From assembly GCF_027587205.1 (NCBI RefSeq), contig NZ_JAPDOD010000004.1:305834-369833 (forward strand): DNA of 64,000 nucleotides, written 5' to 3'. This DNA comes from Solirubrobacter ginsenosidimutans (GTDB lineage Bacteria > Actinomycetota > Thermoleophilia > Solirubrobacterales > Solirubrobacteraceae). Under the pieces are notes generated by a model. The model saw only the letters and a program-made list of their open reading frames with translations. It was not told where the DNA came from and did not search any database. Shown in pieces: positions 37,684-44,815 of the stretch (position 1 is the first letter of the stretch; every line of letters starts with the position of its first letter). The position numbers were made by a program, and so were the translations under genes.

Positions 37684-38488
37684 CGACCTCAAGGACCGCG
37701 TCACCACCGCGCGCGACTTCGTCCTGACGTTCACGATCGTCGGGGCGGTCCTCAGCACCGCGGGCGCGGGCGTCGGCCTGGACACCACGACCGGGCAGGT
37801 CCTCGTCTACCTCGCCGCGGTGGTCGCCGCCGGGTCCGCGATCGCGACCGCCTTCGCGGGCAAGGAGAACTCGGAGCCCTGGACCCGCGCGCGGTCGGTC
37901 GCGGAGGCGATCAAGTCCGAGGCCTTCACGTACCTCGCCCAGGCGGGCGACTACGCCGCCGCGACGCGCGACGACCGGCTCGCCGAGCAGGTCGCGCGGC
38001 TCGAGGAAGGCGCCGCGGACCTCTACGTGCGCGTGACGGCGTTCAAGCCCAAGCAACGCGTCCCACCGGTGGTCACGGACGCCGGCACCTATGCGACCGA
38101 GCGCGTGAAGCAGCAGGTCGAGGGCTACTACCTCCCCAAGGCCCGCGAGCTCGACGGCTGGATCCGGAGGGCGCGGCTGCTCGTGGTGGTGCTGGGAGCG
38201 ATCGGCTCGGCGTTCGCCGTCGCGGCCGGCAAGTTCGAGCTCAGCGGCCTGGCCGTCTGGGTGCCGGTCGTCACCAGCATCACGTCCGCGATCACCGCGC
38301 ACGTGGCCGCGGAACGCTGGGACCTCCTGCGGCTCGAATACTCGCGGACGGCGCTGCAGCTGTCGCACCTGCTCTCGTCGTTCGAGCGCGACAAGCTCCA
38401 GCCCGGCGAGTTCGTCGTCGGCTGCGAGACCGTGATCACGGCGCAGAACAAGGCCTGGCTCGCCAAGCTCGCCGAGCCGCCCAAGTGA
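37634..38488 (+). CDS. DUF4231/SLATT-like membrane protein
   Basis: 284 residues with two pairs of membrane segments: about 29-50 with 58-76, and about 181-200 with 206-226. Each pair is followed by a helical cytoplasmic part. This is the two-TM-plus-helix plan of SLATT/DUF4231 proteins, duplicated here. SLATT domains are proposed membrane effectors in nucleotide-signalling conflict systems. No SMODS, SLOG or cyclase partner is adjacent. It starts 50 bp inside the preceding gene in another frame, so the two are likely cotranscribed. Confidence 0.65.
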   Translation: MIQAVWDKQSQWSQAADDLKDRVTTARDFVLTFTIVGAVLSTAGAGVGLDTTTGQVLVYLAAVVAAGSAIATAFAGKENSEPWTRARSVAEAIKSEAFTYLAQAGDYAAATRDDRLAEQVARLEEGAADLYVRVTAFKPKQRVPPVVTDAGTYATERVKQQVEGYYLPKARELDGWIRRARLLVVVLGAIGSAFAVAAGKFELSGLAVWVPVVTSITSAITAHVAAERWDLLRLEYSRTALQLSHLLSSFERDKLQPGEFVVGCETVITAQNKAWLAKLAEPPK

Positions 38489-38505
38489 CGTAGCGTGTGA
38501 GGGCA

Positions 38506-39510
38506 ATGCCCTACTCCAGCCGAGAGATCCGCCTCGCTTCCCGTCCGCAGGGTGAGCCGCAGCCGTCCAACTTCGAGCTCGCCGAAGTCGACGTGCCCGA
38601 TCCCGCCGAGGGCGAGATCGCCGTGCGCACCACGTTCATGTCGGTCGACCCGTACATGCGCGGGCGGATGAACGAGAAGTCCTACGCGCAGGTCTTCGAG
38701 ATCGGCAAGCCGCTCTTCGGCGGGGCGGTGGGCGAAGTGGTCGCCTCCGGGGCCGAGGGCTTCGCGCCCGGTGACGTGGTCGTGCATCAGCAAGGCTGGC
38801 GCGAGTACGCGACCATGCCCGCCAATCACGCGCGCAAGGTGCCGGCGGGTGGCGTGCCCGAGTCCGCCTACCTCGGCGTGCTCGGCATGACCGGGTTGAC
38901 CGCGTACGTCGGCCTGCTCGACATCGCCGGCCTCAAGGACGGAGACGTGGTGTTCGTCAGCGGCGCGGCGGGCGCCGTCGGCTCCCTCGCGGGCCAGATC
39001 GCCAAGCTCAAGGGCCACACCGTGATCGGCAGCGCCGGCTCGGCCGAGAAGGTCGCCCACCTCGTCGACGACCTCGGCTTCGACCACGCGTTCAACTACA
39101 ACGACGGACCGGTCGGCAAGCAGCTGCGGGCCGCCGCGCCCGACGGCATCGACGTCTACTTCGACAACGTCGGCGGCGAGCATCTCGAGGCCGCGATCTT
39201 CTCGCTGCACCCCTTCGGCCGGGTCGCATTGTGCGGCGCCATCTCGGGCTACAACGCGAAGGAACTCGAGCCCGGGCCGCGCAACCTGCACCTCTGCGTC
39301 GGCAACCGCCTCACGCTGCGCGGCTTCATCATCTCCGACCATCAGGACCGCTTCGGCGACTTCGCCCGCGAGGTCGGCGCATGGGTGGCCAGCGGGGACG
39401 TGAAGTTCCGCGAGACGATCGTCGACGGCGGGATCGAGGCCGCGCCGCAGGCGTTCATGGACCTGCTGCGCGGGGCGAACGTAGGCAAGATGCTCGTGCG
39501 CTTCGGGTGA
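38506..39510 (+). CDS. NADP-dependent medium-chain (CurA-like) oxidoreductase
   Basis: 334 residues from ATG 38506 (a GTG nine bases upstream is possible). It is a zinc-free MDR protein of the leukotriene-B4 12-hydroxydehydrogenase/curcumin-reductase group: MSVDPYMRGRM, FGGAVGEVVAS, LGMTGLTAYVGLLDI, VFVSGAAGAVGSLAGQIAK and YFDNVGGEHLEAA are all present. It reduces activated C=C bonds with NADPH. Its stop overlaps the start of the ATPase gene (GTGA). Confidence 0.92.
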   Translation: MPYSSREIRLASRPQGEPQPSNFELAEVDVPDPAEGEIAVRTTFMSVDPYMRGRMNEKSYAQVFEIGKPLFGGAVGEVVASGAEGFAPGDVVVHQQGWREYATMPANHARKVPAGGVPESAYLGVLGMTGLTAYVGLLDIAGLKDGDVVFVSGAAGAVGSLAGQIAKLKGHTVIGSAGSAEKVAHLVDDLGFDHAFNYNDGPVGKQLRAAAPDGIDVYFDNVGGEHLEAAIFSLHPFGRVALCGAISGYNAKELEPGPRNLHLCVGNRLTLRGFIISDHQDRFGDFAREVGAWVASGDVKFRETIVDGGIEAAPQAFMDLLRGANVGKMLVRFG

Positions 39511-40277
39511 AGAAACGCCGGGACATCCGGCGCCCCGGCCCGGGTCCGTACCTGCTCGGGTTGGAGCGGACCGACCAGTGGGGCGAGGGCTTCCCGTATG
39601 ACGTGCCGGCGATCGCCGCCGCGGCGGAGATGCGGCTCGACGCGCCGGTCACCATGCTGGCCGGCGACAACGGCACCGGCAAGTCGACGCTGGTCGAGGC
39701 CTTCGCCCAGGCGATCGGGTTCGCCGCCCACGGCGGCGAGCTCGAGCGCGCCGGAGAGCTTCCACCGGTCCCGCGGCCGGTGCTCGACGGCGCGTTCGAG
39801 CCCGTGCTGCACCGCTGGAACAAGCCGCGCAACGGCTACTTCCTGCGGGCCGAGAGCTTCTTCAACGTCGCCGCGTCCGTCGACGACGGCGGCAAGTTCT
39901 CCCCCGACATCTCGCTCTACGGCGGCGTGAAGCTCCACGAGCAGTCCCACGGCGAGTCCTTCCTCGCGCTCGCCACGCACCGGTTCGCCGGCGAAGGCCT
40001 CTACATCCTCGACGAGCCCGAGGCCGCACTGTCGGTCACCGGCGCGCTCGCGGTCCTCGCCGCCATCACCCGTGCGGCCAAAGACGGCGCGCAGTTCATC
40101 ATCGCCACCCACTCGCCGATCCTGCTCGCCTGCCCCGGCGCGCGCATCTATGAGCTCGGCGACGAGGGCTTCATCGAATGCGACTACGACGACCTCGACG
40201 CGGTCCGCCTCACCCGCGGGTTCCTCGGCGATCCGGCGCGCTACCTCCGCGCCGCCCTGGGCGACCTACGCGACTAG
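39507..40277 (+). CDS. AAA/ABC-type ATPase, RecF/OLD-like
   Basis: 256 residues from a GTG overlapping the previous stop. Walker A is LAGDNGTGKSTL, the signature-like region is SHGESFLALATHRF, Walker B is GLYILDEPEAALS, and the switch His is in FIIATHSPILLA. This is the compact AAA_21/AAA_23 'predicted ATPase' seen alone or in defence-linked genes. No nuclease domain is attached. Length is normal for the stand-alone family. The 3' end overlaps the convergent glycosyltransferase gene by 12 bp. Confidence 0.85.
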   Translation: MKKRRDIRRPGPGPYLLGLERTDQWGEGFPYDVPAIAAAAEMRLDAPVTMLAGDNGTGKSTLVEAFAQAIGFAAHGGELERAGELPPVPRPVLDGAFEPVLHRWNKPRNGYFLRAESFFNVAASVDDGGKFSPDISLYGGVKLHEQSHGESFLALATHRFAGEGLYILDEPEAALSVTGALAVLAAITRAAKDGAQFIIATHSPILLACPGARIYELGDEGFIECDYDDLDAVRLTRGFLGDPARYLRAALGDLRD

Positions 40278-41378
40278 GCGCTCGACCGCGTCGGCTGCCT
40301 TGTTCGTGCCGCCGCCGGCGCGGACGAGGTCACGCACCTCGCGGGCCCGCGGCGCGCACGCGAGCGCGGCGAGCACCGCATCCGGGAGCGATCGCTCGCC
40401 CAGCTGCACGCCCGCGCCGATCGCCTCGAGCTGGGCGGCGTTGGTGAACTGGTCGACGGCCTGCGGGATCGACACGGTCGGGACGCCGAACCACAGCGAC
40501 TCGACGGCCGAGCCCATGCCCGCGTGGGTGATGAAGGCGTCGGCGTGGGCGAGGATGTCGAGTTGCGGCTGGTTCCGTGCGGCCTCCAGACCGGGAAACT
40601 CCGCCGGGTCCAACTTGCCGGTCGCGAGCACCAGCCGGTACGTCTCCCCCAGCTCGGCCACGATGCGGGCGTAGAGGTCGGGGAGGTTCGTGTACGACGT
40701 GCCGAAGGAGACGTAGACGAGCGGGCGATCGTCATCCTCGCCCGGGGTCCATCCGGACGTGCGCGACGCGTCGATGCACGGCCCCGCGAAGCTGTAGGAG
40801 GCGCTGACGCGCTCCTCATTCGGCTGGATCACTCGCGGGATCAATACGACGCACGCCTCGGGGCGCCCAAGGAAGTCGTCGCCCGCGATCGCCATCCCGT
40901 TCTCGTCGAGCCAGGACCGCAGCGCGGCGAAGTAGCTCGCGCCCGACTCCGACGTCTTCAACGTGGCGGTGAACTCCGCCATGTCCTCCTCGTAGCCCTC
41001 CCAGGCCACGTAGGTGGGCGAGAGCTGGATCGCCGGCACGCCCCAGCGGTGCGCCGCGACGCGGCCCGCGAACCCGCCGATGTCGTACAGGACCGCGTCG
41101 GCGTCCGTCACCGCGTCGAGCAGCACCGGCAGCACCGCGATCTGGTCGTCGAGGAAGATCCGCATCGCCGCGCCGATCTCCTCCGGCCAGGCGCCGTCGG
41201 TGTCGGGGAGCAGCGTCGGGTGGGCGATGACGGACGCGCCGGTGGGCGCCACCACGGACGCGATCCGGTCGCCGACGGCGTAACTGACGCGGTGGCCGCG
41301 CGCGACGAGCTCGGCGATCAGCGCGAGGCTGGGATAGACGTGGCTCGGCGTCGAGCTGCCGACCATGACGAGGTGCAT
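40266..41378 (-). CDS. Macrolide-type (OleD/OleI/Mgt family) glycosyltransferase
   Basis: 370 residues, GT-B fold. His13 in SHVYPSLAL matches the catalytic His of OleD/OleI. The stretch VLYDIGGFAGRVAAHRWGVPAIQLSPTYVAWEGYEED closely follows the Streptomyces macrolide glycosyltransferases, and ITHAGMGSAVESLWFGVPTVSIPQAVDQ (283-310) is the UDP-sugar-binding block. It probably inactivates macrolides, or other polyketides or phenolics, by adding a sugar from a UDP donor. The Shine-Dalgarno (GAGGAAG) lies in a hairpin behind two short leader frames (41379-41477), suggesting drug-inducible translation. Confidence 0.87.
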   Translation of the reverse strand: MHLVMVGSSTPSHVYPSLALIAELVARGHRVSYAVGDRIASVVAPTGASVIAHPTLLPDTDGAWPEEIGAAMRIFLDDQIAVLPVLLDAVTDADAVLYDIGGFAGRVAAHRWGVPAIQLSPTYVAWEGYEEDMAEFTATLKTSESGASYFAALRSWLDENGMAIAGDDFLGRPEACVVLIPRVIQPNEERVSASYSFAGPCIDASRTSGWTPGEDDDRPLVYVSFGTSYTNLPDLYARIVAELGETYRLVLATGKLDPAEFPGLEAARNQPQLDILAHADAFITHAGMGSAVESLWFGVPTVSIPQAVDQFTNAAQLEAIGAGVQLGERSLPDAVLAALACAPRAREVRDLVRAGGGTNKAADAVERLVA

Positions 41379-41393
41379 GAAGGAACTTCCTCT

Positions 41394-41435
41394 CTAAAGA
41401 AGCAAACGGACAACGACGGTGGAGGCCGCGCGCAT
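41394..41435 (-). CDS. Leader peptide MRAASTVVVRLLL
   Basis: Thirteen codons from ATG (41435) to TAG (41394-41396), ending nine bases before the glycosyltransferase's GGAAG. The run Thr-Val-Val-Val-Arg is reminiscent of the hydrophobic stall motifs in erm leader peptides (IFVI, IAVV). It has no strong Shine-Dalgarno, and its ATG sits in the apical loop of the leader hairpin. Translation is inferred. Confidence 0.5.
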   Translation of the reverse strand: MRAASTVVVRLLL

Positions 41436-41450
41436 CGCGGCTCGGCGTCG

Positions 41451-41477
41451 TTAGAGGAAGTGGTGAGGCCCGTACAT
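41451..41477 (-). CDS. Upstream leader frame MYGPHHFL
   Basis: Eight codons from ATG (41477) to TAA (41451-41453). The last four codons (CAC TTC CTC TAA) are the very bases that pair with the downstream Shine-Dalgarno, so a ribosome on this frame would free it. It has no good Shine-Dalgarno of its own. It may be coincidental. Confidence 0.35.
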   Translation of the reverse strand: MYGPHHFL

Positions 41478-41544
41478 GCGCTGAGAAATCTACCAGTGCG
41501 GTCGAGGGCTAAGGACCCGCGGCGGTGCTGCCGATCACAGAGGT

Positions 41545-41943
41545 ATGTCAGCGATCGCGAGCACACGCAGGACCCTCAGGGTCGCCCGCGCGCTCGTGGA
41601 GTCCGACGGCTGCGTGCTGCTCGTCCGCCGCGCCGCGTGGGATTCCCTGCCTGGCCAGTGGGAGCTTCCCGGCGGCAAGATCGATCGCGGTGAGCGCGTC
41701 CTGGAGGGCCTCGCCCGCGAGGTCGAGGAGGAGACGGGCCTGATGCTCGCCGACGCTCGCCACGTCTCGGCGCGCGAGATGATCTCCCCTCGCGGCAACC
41801 TGGTCCGCGAGCACGTGTACGGCGCCGGCGCGATCGGCACCGTCACGCTCTCCGATGAGCACGACGCGTACGCGTGGGTCGAGGACCCGTTCGCGCTCGA
41901 GCTGACCGACTCGGCCGCCGCCGCGTTCAGCCTGGCGTCTTAA
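41545..41943 (+). CDS. Nudix hydrolase
   Basis: 132 residues with a complete Nudix box, GKIDRGE-x7-REVEEETGL. It begins with the strand LRVARALVESDGCVLLVRRAAWDSLPGQWELPGG, typical of MutT-like and ADP-ribose-pyrophosphatase-like enzymes. It should hydrolyse a nucleotide-linked diphosphate; substrate not determinable. It is divergent from the macrolide glycosyltransferase and overlaps the convergent DUF1905 gene by 17 bp. Confidence 0.88.
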   Translation: MSAIASTRRTLRVARALVESDGCVLLVRRAAWDSLPGQWELPGGKIDRGERVLEGLAREVEEETGLMLADARHVSAREMISPRGNLVREHVYGAGAIGTVTLSDEHDAYAWVEDPFALELTDSAAAAFSLAS

Positions 41944-42376
41944 CGCCGCCGCGCAGCATCTCGATCGCCTTCGCCGCCCGCCGGTCGCGGGTCTCCTCGC
42001 GCTTGGCCTCCGCGATCCACGTCGCGTACTCGCGCCGGTGGGTGAAGGAGAGCGCCTCGAACGTGGCCTTCGCACCTGCGTCGCCGTCGAGCGCCGCCTG
42101 CAGCGCGGGCGGGATCTCGACCTCGCGCGGGGCGTCGTCGCGGTCGATGACGACCTCGACCTCGTCGCCCTCCACCAGCCCCGCCTCGGCGCGGAACGCG
42201 TTGGTCAGGCCGAGCACGGTCTGCCCGCCGTAGACCATCAGGCGCGAGCGGAACGGGACGCCGTTGACGGTACCCGCGACCGGCGGGCGCGCCTCGCCCC
42301 AGAGCACCTTCGCGTCGACCGGGACGACGACGTGACGCTCCCCCAGCGTGGCGGTGAATCGCTCGGCCATGGTCAT
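41927..42376 (-). CDS. DUF1905/YdeI-OmpD-associated family protein
   Basis: 149 residues. Residues 1-90 are the DUF1905 beta-barrel (FTATLGERHVVVPVDAKVLWG, PVAGTVNGVPFRSRLMVYGG, EVEVVIDRDD). The C-terminal part is the YdeI bacteriocin/OmpD-associated helix set (PPALQAALDGDAGAKATFEALSFTHRREYATWIAEAKREETRDRRAAKAIEML). The molecular role of the family is not settled. The start overlaps the stop of the dehydrogenase gene (ATGA). Confidence 0.88.
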   Translation of the reverse strand: MTMAERFTATLGERHVVVPVDAKVLWGEARPPVAGTVNGVPFRSRLMVYGGQTVLGLTNAFRAEAGLVEGDEVEVVIDRDDAPREVEIPPALQAALDGDAGAKATFEALSFTHRREYATWIAEAKREETRDRRAAKAIEMLRGGVKTPG

Positions 42377-43305
42377 ACCTCCAGGACGACCTTCAGCCGC
42401 CCAACCGTCGGGTGCAGTGCGGTCTCGAACGCGGCCTGCGCGTCGTGCACGCCGACCACGGTCGTGAGGTACGGAGCGAGCAGCGACCGGTGCTCGCGCA
42501 GGTACTCACGGGCGTTGGCCAGCGCCTGCGCGCGATCGGTCGCCGCGCCCGCGATCAGCGTCGCGTGCTTGCGGAAGAAGGTCATGAACGGGAACGCGTA
42601 GTGGGTCTCGTCGGGCACGCCGAAGGCGAGCACGGTGCCGTGCGGGGCCAACGCGGTCACCGCCGCCTCCAGCGGGCCGGCGTGATGGCCGACCGCCTCG
42701 ACGACGATGTCAGGCCGCGGCTCGCCGATGTCACGCGCCCACGCGGCGGCGTCCTCGCACACGACCTCGTCGACCCCGAACGCCGCCGCCACGTCCGAGC
42801 GGTCGACGCGATCGACGCCCGTCACCCACGCCGCGCCGCGGGCCTTCAGCGCGTGGCTGAAGAGCAGCCCGATCGAGCCCTGCCCGATCACCGCCACCCG
42901 TTTGCCTGCGACCTCCGAGATCCGGTCGAGCTGGTGCAGCACCGTGCACAGCGGCTGCACCACGGTCGCCTCCACGTGGGAGAGCTCGTCGTCGAGCGCG
43001 TGGATCGCGTCCAGCCGGGCGACGAACAACTCCGCGAGCCCGAGGTGGTGCTCTGCCCAGCCGACGATCCGCGTGCCGGGCGGGAGCTCGCCGGAGACCA
43101 CCTCGCCCACGACCTCGTGCAGCGGGTAGCCGGGCTCGCCATAGAAATCGACGAACGTGTTGCGCCGCCCGTTAAACGACGGCAGGTCCGAGCCGCAGAT
43201 CCCTCCCGCCAGCAGCCGCACCAGCACGCGACCCGGGCCCGGCTGCGGCACCGGCGCTTCGATCCGGTGCAGCCGCCCCGGTGCCGTGATCGCGTACGCC
43301 CACAT
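42373..43305 (-). CDS. Zinc-dependent medium-chain alcohol dehydrogenase
   Basis: 310 residues. Catalytic zinc ligands are the Cys of GGICGSD and the His-Glu of GYPLHEVVGEV (the family's GHE with Leu in place of Gly). The structural-zinc lobe with four cysteines is absent, as in the shorter threonine/sorbitol dehydrogenase-like members. The Rossmann motif is VAVIGQGSIGLLFSHALK. It oxidises an alcohol or sugar alcohol with NAD(P). It is coupled to the DUF1905 gene by ATGA. Confidence 0.87.
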   Translation of the reverse strand: MWAYAITAPGRLHRIEAPVPQPGPGRVLVRLLAGGICGSDLPSFNGRRNTFVDFYGEPGYPLHEVVGEVVSGELPPGTRIVGWAEHHLGLAELFVARLDAIHALDDELSHVEATVVQPLCTVLHQLDRISEVAGKRVAVIGQGSIGLLFSHALKARGAAWVTGVDRVDRSDVAAAFGVDEVVCEDAAAWARDIGEPRPDIVVEAVGHHAGPLEAAVTALAPHGTVLAFGVPDETHYAFPFMTFFRKHATLIAGAATDRAQALANAREYLREHRSLLAPYLTTVVGVHDAQAAFETALHPTVGRLKVVLEV

Positions 43306-43358
43306 GTCGAGGGGTTTCCCTGATGCGGGCGCCGAGTCCTTCCAGGATGGTGCGATGC

Positions 43359-44765
43359 ATGCTCCGAACCCTTCTCGCCTTGACCCTGGCCGCGACGCTG
43401 ACTCCCACCGTCGCGCAGGCGGCGACCGTCACCCGCGACGCGAACGGCGCCCTCAGCTACGTCGCGGCTCCCGGCGCCACCAACCATGTCGGGGTGCAGA
43501 GCACCGACCAGCCGGGCGGCGTGCAGTTCTACACCAACGGTGACCCGATGACGTACCCGGCGGGGTGCGTCGAGAACGAGATGTACGGCGCCGACGTCGT
43601 CCGCTGCGACCCGGCGACGTCCGTCCGGGTCGATCTCGGCGACGGCGACGACAGCAGCTACACCTCGGCCGACATCGGCATCCCGGTGACGCAGCTCGGC
43701 GGGCCGGGCGCGGATCAGCTGCAGGGTGACACGGGTCCCGACACGCTCGACGGCGGGCCCGGCGACGACCGGCTCGACGGCCGTGACGGCGCCGACGTGC
43801 TGCTCGGCGGCGAGGGCAACGACGCGGTCTACGGCGACGGTGGCAGCGACCGGCTCGACGGTGGCGACGGCGACGACACCCTGCGCCCGGACTACTACGA
43901 GCGGCCGTCGGCCGACGTGATCGACGGCGGGGCAGGACGCGACACGATCGAGTCCGACTACAGCAACCGCTTCACGGACGTCGACCCGCCGCTGGCGTTC
44001 ACGCTCGACGGCGGCGCCGATGACGGACGCCCCGGAGAGGGCGACGACGTGCGCAACGTCGAGAAGCTCACCCTGAGCGTCAGCGGCCACTTCGTCGGCA
44101 CCGACGGGCCGGACGAGATCAAGCTGCGCCAGATGCTCGAGCCGAGCGTGCTGATCGGCCGCGGCGGCGACGACCGGCTGATCACCGGTGACGGCCCCGA
44201 CCAGCTCGACGGCGGGCCTGGTGCCGACTACCTCGACGGCGGCTTCGGCGACGACGTGCTCGTCGGCGGCCCCGGTCGCGACACGCTCAACGGTGACGTC
44301 GCCGGCGGCGACTGCGGGCCGATGTGGTGCAAATTGCCGTACGGCAACGACACGATCGAAGCCCGCGACGGTGAAGCCGACAGCGTGATCTGCGGCGCCG
44401 GCGCAGACACGGTCAACGCCGACGCGATCGACGTCGTCTCCCCCGACTGCGAGACGGTCAACCGCACGGGTGCGAGCGGTTCCAGCGACCCGGGCACGCC
44501 GGGGACGTCGAAGCCGACCATCAAGGTCAACGGGCGCCCGAAGCTGCGCGCCGCGCTCGCCAAGGGCATCTCCGTCAACGTCACGGGCGCGTCGGTGAAG
44601 CTCGTCGCCAAGCGCGGCAAGACCACGGTCGCCCGCGGCGCGGGCACCGGTACGGTGCGCCTGCGCTTCACGTCGGCCGCGAAGCGCTCGCTCAAGCGCG
44701 CCCGCAGCGTGAAGCTGACGATCACGGGCGGCGGGCTGAAGACCACCGTGATGCTGCGCCGTTAA
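43359..44765 (+). CDS. Exported RTX-type calcium-binding repeat protein
   Basis: 468 residues from MLRTLLALTLAATL (upstream in-frame ATGs at 43323 and 43347 add a few residues before the signal peptide). After the signal peptide come many GGxGxDxLxG nonapeptides: about 130-175 (GGPGADQLQGDTGPDTLDGGPGDDRLDG...) and again at about 265-305. These bind Ca2+ and fold as parallel beta-rolls. Residues after about 380 form a separate beta-sandwich-like domain rich in Lys and Thr. No type I secretion genes are nearby, and the N-terminal signal peptide implies Sec export. A terminator follows directly. Confidence 0.88.
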   Translation: MLRTLLALTLAATLTPTVAQAATVTRDANGALSYVAAPGATNHVGVQSTDQPGGVQFYTNGDPMTYPAGCVENEMYGADVVRCDPATSVRVDLGDGDDSSYTSADIGIPVTQLGGPGADQLQGDTGPDTLDGGPGDDRLDGRDGADVLLGGEGNDAVYGDGGSDRLDGGDGDDTLRPDYYERPSADVIDGGAGRDTIESDYSNRFTDVDPPLAFTLDGGADDGRPGEGDDVRNVEKLTLSVSGHFVGTDGPDEIKLRQMLEPSVLIGRGGDDRLITGDGPDQLDGGPGADYLDGGFGDDVLVGGPGRDTLNGDVAGGDCGPMWCKLPYGNDTIEARDGEADSVICGAGADTVNADAIDVVSPDCETVNRTGASGSSDPGTPGTSKPTIKVNGRPKLRAALAKGISVNVTGASVKLVAKRGKTTVARGAGTGTVRLRFTSAAKRSLKRARSVKLTITGGGLKTTVMLRR

Positions 44766-44771
44766 CGGCCA

Positions 44772-44796
44772 AGGGCCCCGGCGCTGCCGGGGCCCT
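44772..44796. terminator. Strong bidirectional stem-loop between convergent genes
   Basis: AGGGCCCCGG (44772-44781) pairs perfectly with CCGGGGCCCT (44787-44796) around a five-base loop. It lies six bases after the RTX gene stop and 20 bases after the end of the convergent DUF6345 gene, so it can serve both. A short CAAACCTTTC follows in place of a T-run. Confidence 0.8.
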
Positions 44797-44815
44797 CAAA
44801 CCTTTCGAACGGTCT

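Larger units (their letters stand above)
41379..41477 (-). promoter_or_regulatory. Putative translational attenuator before the macrolide glycosyltransferase
   Basis: In the mRNA (minus strand) ACTTCCTCT (complement of 41453-41461) pairs with AGAGGAAGT (complement of 41385-41393), nine bases that bury the Shine-Dalgarno. Stacked inside are AACGACG/CGTCGTT (41446-41452 with 41412-41418) and CGCGGC/GCCGCG arms (41436-41441 with 41425-41430), giving one long rod. Two short frames cross it: MYGPHHFL over the first arm, and MRAASTVVVRLLL, which ends at the Shine-Dalgarno. A ribosome slowed on either would open the structure and allow translation. Confidence 0.6.

Noticed and set aside
43730..44290. 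Repetitive stretch that might be a CRISPR or tandem repeat
   Set aside because: The periodicity is 27 bases of coding sequence for RTX nonapeptides in frame, not palindromic repeats with spacers.
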